In this document: positions 61,171 through 64,000 of the stretch, in pieces
Position numbering within the stretch: position 1 is the first letter of the stretch
How the letters are laid out: the number at the start of each line of letters is the position of its first letter
Source of the DNA: Verrucomicrobiales bacterium
Lineage (GTDB): Bacteria > Verrucomicrobiota > Verrucomicrobiia > Verrucomicrobiales > DEV007
Reading direction: 5' to 3'
Length of the DNA: 64,000 bases
Assembly: GCA_029213195.1 (NCBI GenBank)
Contig: JARGNI010000003.1
Span: 124,001-188,000, forward strand
Made by a program: the position numbers and the translations under genes
The notes under the pieces: generated by a model
Told to the model about the DNA's origin: nothing
The model's database searches: none
What the model saw: the letters and a program-made list of their open reading frames with translations, nothing else

Positions 61171-63753
61171 ATGCGATTTCGTCAGCTTTCCGTCCCCCTG
61201 CTTTTCGTCCTTCCCATCCTCGCGCTGTTCTGGGTGGTCGGCCTTCCCGACTCTTCCGCCCAGGGAAAAAAGGGCAAGAAAACCAAGCAGGCGAGAACCT
61301 CTTCCCTTTCTCAGACCGCTCCCTTTGCGGAACTCAACCGGGGGCAAGTCCACGAAGACTTCCCGGCGATGTGCCTCAATGAGGAAGGCAAGCCCATCGT
61401 CGCCTTCATCGAACACGATGGGCAGTCCGACACCCTCCGTCTCGCCGAACTGGGAGAAGACGGAAAGCTAAAGGTCGTCGACAGAATTTCCGGCGAGGGG
61501 ATCTCCAATATCACGCAACCCTGCCTCACCCGGATGCCCAACGGGCGACACCTCTGTGTCTGGTCGCAGCTGGAAGCGGATGGTCAGTGGGACCTCATGG
61601 CTCGCGTCATTGGACGAAAGGGGAAGGCGGCACTCGCGGAGCCGATTCGGATCACGAAAGGCGGAGGGAACGACATTTTCCCGGACCTGGGAACGGATCG
61701 GCACGGCCGAGTCTGGATCACCTGGCAGCATCTTGAAAATGGGGTGGCTACCGTTCTGGCCCGACACGGGACAGGAGATCCCGTAAACTGGTCCGATACG
61801 ATCGCCGTCACCAATGAGAAGGCCGGAGGGGACTGGGAACCGCGCCTCGCCTTTGGCGCGAAAGACGAAGCGCTCATCGTTTTCGACAGCTACCGCACCG
61901 GGGATTTCGATGTCTACCTGGCTCGCGTTACTCCCGACGGTGCGGTCGCCGATCCCCTCCCTCTCGCCCAGACCGATCGCTACCAGGCGCGAGCCGAAGC
62001 GGCCACCTCACCCGACGGCAAATCGCTTTGGGTGGCTTACGAAGACGGCATCACCCGCTGGGGAAAGGATCTCGGATCGGAGTGGCGGAAGAAGGGCGGC
62101 GGTCTTCATCATGATCGCCAGCTCAAGGTCATCTGTGTCGATCTCGAGACCGACGAGATCAAACAAGTCTCCGACATCACCGCACTCCTCCCCGACCTCG
62201 TCGCCAACCCGCAGAGCGTCGGCACCGGTGCCATCGATGTCCCGGAAGTCATCATCGATGGAGAAGGACATCCCTGGGTTTTCTTTCGCTATTGCCTGAT
62301 GAAGAGCCCGGGATTCTGGCAAATTGCCTATGCCCGGCTTGATCCTGACACTGGAGACTGGACAAAACCCGAAGTTCTCGGGAACAGCTCCTTCTGCCTC
62401 GACCGGCGCAGCCCTGTCGCCCTCGATCCAACCGATGGGTCGATCGCGATCGCCTATGCGAGTGATGGAAGACGCAACAAGCAGGCCGGCGATACCGGGA
62501 TCTTCCTGGCCCGACTCGATCCCCAGGCAGAACGCGAATCGGTCGGCCCGATGCCTTTCGACCTGCTTCAGGAAGCCCCGAGCCAACTGGAGCCCTACAA
62601 CGATAGCCCGGAGCGAGATCGTGACGATCACCACACCTGGGAAATCGACGGAGAAACCTACCAACTCGTCTGGGGAGATGTTCACCGTCATACCGATTTC
62701 TCGAACTGCAGGACGACCGACGATGGCTGCATCGTCGAGCACTTTCGCTACGCCATCGAAGCCGGTGGACTCGACTTCCTCGGGACCTCCGACCATACCG
62801 AAATCGGGAAGCGCTACACCGCCTATGAGTGGTGGCAGACGCAGAAGCTGGCCGACCTGTTTCACAATCCCGGGCATTTTGCTTCGCTCTACGCTTATGA
62901 GCGCGAACAGAAGTATCCCTACGGACATCGCAACGTGCTTTTCCTCGAGCGGGGCGGACCGATCGTCTACATCAAGCGGAAGAATTACGAAGAACACACT
63001 CCAGGCGCCTTTCCCCTGCCGAAACCCGACGGTGACATTCTCGGAGACATTCCCCCCTGGCACCTCTGGGAACTCCTGCGAAAGCACGGCCAACGCGCCA
63101 TCACCATCGAACACACCTCCGCCGGTAGTATGGGAACGGATTGGAGCAAGTATGAGAAACTGGATCCTGAGTTCGAAAACATCCTCGAGGTCTTCCAGGG
63201 GTCTCGAAACAGCAGCGAAGGGGAAGGAGCCCCGCAACCTCCCATCGTCGTGGGAGGACCCCAGGTTTCGAAATTCAAGGGCAACTCGGCCAAGGGAACC
63301 TGGCAGGTCGCACTGGGGCTGAATCATCGCCTCGGTGCCTTTGCGAGCTCGGACCATCGCTCGACCAACCTTTCCTACGGTGGAGTCTATGTGAAGAAAC
63401 TCGACCGCAAGGAACTCTTCGACGCGATGGATGCACGCCGCACCGTCGCCGCAACCGACAAGATCTTCATGGAATTCTCCTGCAACGGAAAGGCGATGGG
63501 AGAAATTTTCGAAACTTCGGAGCCAATCACCCTCGAGATGAAAATTCTCGGAACTGCTCCGATCTCGCGCGTGACGCTGGTCCGGAACGAAAAAGACTAC
63601 GTGGTCTTGGAACCCACCGAGGGATCCAATGACTTCACACAGAACCTCACCGATGAAAAACCGGAACCCGGAGAGAATCGCTACTACGTCCGAGTCGAAC
63701 AGACCGATGGAAACATGGGCTGGACCTCACCGGTATGGGTGACTGTGAAATAG
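61171..63753 (+). CDS. Secreted beta-propeller with C-terminal PHP/DUF3604-like domain
   Basis: 860 residues with a signal peptide (LSVPLLFVLPILALFWVVG). Residues 50-460 are repeated beta blades (GRVWITWQHLENG, DEALIVFDSYRTGDFDVYLA), a sialidase-like propeller. From about 499 a PHP-type metal site appears (WGDVHRHTDFSNC, FLGTSDHTEIG, ITIEHTSAG, FASSDHRSTN), as in the DUF3604 group, followed by a small beta-domain. The metal ligands suggest a phosphoesterase-like or hydrolytic role outside the cell. It is followed by a convergent sulfatase gene. Confidence 0.8.
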   Translation: MRFRQLSVPLLFVLPILALFWVVGLPDSSAQGKKGKKTKQARTSSLSQTAPFAELNRGQVHEDFPAMCLNEEGKPIVAFIEHDGQSDTLRLAELGEDGKLKVVDRISGEGISNITQPCLTRMPNGRHLCVWSQLEADGQWDLMARVIGRKGKAALAEPIRITKGGGNDIFPDLGTDRHGRVWITWQHLENGVATVLARHGTGDPVNWSDTIAVTNEKAGGDWEPRLAFGAKDEALIVFDSYRTGDFDVYLARVTPDGAVADPLPLAQTDRYQARAEAATSPDGKSLWVAYEDGITRWGKDLGSEWRKKGGGLHHDRQLKVICVDLETDEIKQVSDITALLPDLVANPQSVGTGAIDVPEVIIDGEGHPWVFFRYCLMKSPGFWQIAYARLDPDTGDWTKPEVLGNSSFCLDRRSPVALDPTDGSIAIAYASDGRRNKQAGDTGIFLARLDPQAERESVGPMPFDLLQEAPSQLEPYNDSPERDRDDHHTWEIDGETYQLVWGDVHRHTDFSNCRTTDDGCIVEHFRYAIEAGGLDFLGTSDHTEIGKRYTAYEWWQTQKLADLFHNPGHFASLYAYEREQKYPYGHRNVLFLERGGPIVYIKRKNYEEHTPGAFPLPKPDGDILGDIPPWHLWELLRKHGQRAITIEHTSAGSMGTDWSKYEKLDPEFENILEVFQGSRNSSEGEGAPQPPIVVGGPQVSKFKGNSAKGTWQVALGLNHRLGAFASSDHRSTNLSYGGVYVKKLDRKELFDAMDARRTVAATDKIFMEFSCNGKAMGEIFETSEPITLEMKILGTAPISRVTLVRNEKDYVVLEPTEGSNDFTQNLTDEKPEPGENRYYVRVEQTDGNMGWTSPVWVTVK

Positions 63754-63759
63754 AGCGAA

Positions 63760-64000
63760 CTATTTCGCTTTCTTCTTTCCCCGACGCGGTTGCCCCATGT
63801 CACCTCGCCAGGATTCGTAGAGCGCTTTCATCTCGGCGACCTTCTCCGGAAACTCGGACGAGAGGTCTTTCGTTTCTCCGATGTCGTCCTTGAGATTGAA
63901 GAGGAGCAAGCCCTCGGGATAGACCGTATCTGGGGCGGAAGTGGCGAGATTGTTTTCATCGAGAACGTAATCAGTATGCACCCATCCCGCAGACTGGATC
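63760..64000 (-). CDS. C-terminal end of a sulfatase (partial)
   Basis: 80 codons are inside the window; the gene continues beyond base 64000. The tail has the usual sulfatase ending: WVHTDYVLDE, then LLLFNLKDDIGETKDLSSEF and a final charged, lysine-rich end. The catalytic Cys/Ser motif lies outside. PVC bacteria carry many secreted sulfatases for sulfated polysaccharides. Confidence 0.85.
   Translation of the reverse strand, partial: IQSAGWVHTDYVLDENNLATSAPDTVYPEGLLLFNLKDDIGETKDLSSEFPEKVAEMKALYESWRGDMGQPRRGKKKAK

Noticed and set aside
1-64000. tRNA or rRNA genes
   Set aside because: I looked through the intergenic gaps for cloverleaf-like sequence and conserved rRNA stretches and saw none. 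A covariance-model search would settle it.

Overview
The window is a GC-rich, gene-dense stretch of a Gram-negative bacterial chromosome (lpxA for lipid A, RseP, many signal peptides and lipoboxes). The family mix points to the Planctomycetota-Verrucomicrobiota-Chlamydiota (PVC) superphylum, most likely Verrucomicrobiota. The clues are a paired DUF1592/PSCyt1 cytochrome and Tat-exported DUF1552 protein, a long-form IspG directly after rseP, an ECF sigma factor next to a zinc-finger Ser/Thr kinase, sulfatases, secreted PQQ-type propellers, an SMP-30/esterase pair and a prepilin-leader protein. This placement is an inference; there is no rRNA or other marker to confirm it.

Layout: 1-7.5 kb holds the end of a putative metallopeptidase gene, two distant copies of a secreted coiled-coil family, DNA glycosylase Tag, a prepilin-leader membrane protein, and a TVP38-type membrane protein with a flavin disulfide reductase behind two palindromic operators. 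7.5-16 kb holds a thioredoxin-MsrA operon, an esterase, an M48 protease, an amidase operon and riboflavin synthase. 16-20.5 kb holds an ECF sigma factor/kinase/membrane protein operon in which both the sigma factor and kinase frames are broken. 20.4-28.3 kb holds a lactonase/esterase pair, leuD and two zinc-ribbon, low-complexity membrane proteins. 28.4-34 kb holds housekeeping genes (ndk, dtd, rseP, ispG). 34-38.5 kb is the DUF1592/DUF1552 pair. 38.5-44.6 kb holds small envelope proteins, a PQQ propeller, lpxA and an rRNA/tRNA uracil methyltransferase. 44.7-54.5 kb holds glgB, pyruvate carboxylase, an ArsR regulator with two YeeE/YedE transporter halves, another propeller and a polysaccharide deacetylase. 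54.5-59 kb is a complete ptxABCDE-type phosphite operon. 59-64 kb holds a ZIP transporter with two cyclic-nucleotide-binding-like domains, a secreted propeller-PHP protein and the end of a sulfatase gene.

The strongest system is the leftward operon at 54462-58921: ABC ATPase, binding protein, permease, NAD-dependent phosphite dehydrogenase and LysR regulator, in the order of ptxA-ptxE. The dehydrogenase keeps nearly every PtxD signature, so the host is predicted to import phosphite and oxidise it to phosphate. The second point of interest is the damaged sigma/kinase locus at 18069-20322, with two single-base frameshifts and one in-frame stop, while most other genes in the window look intact.
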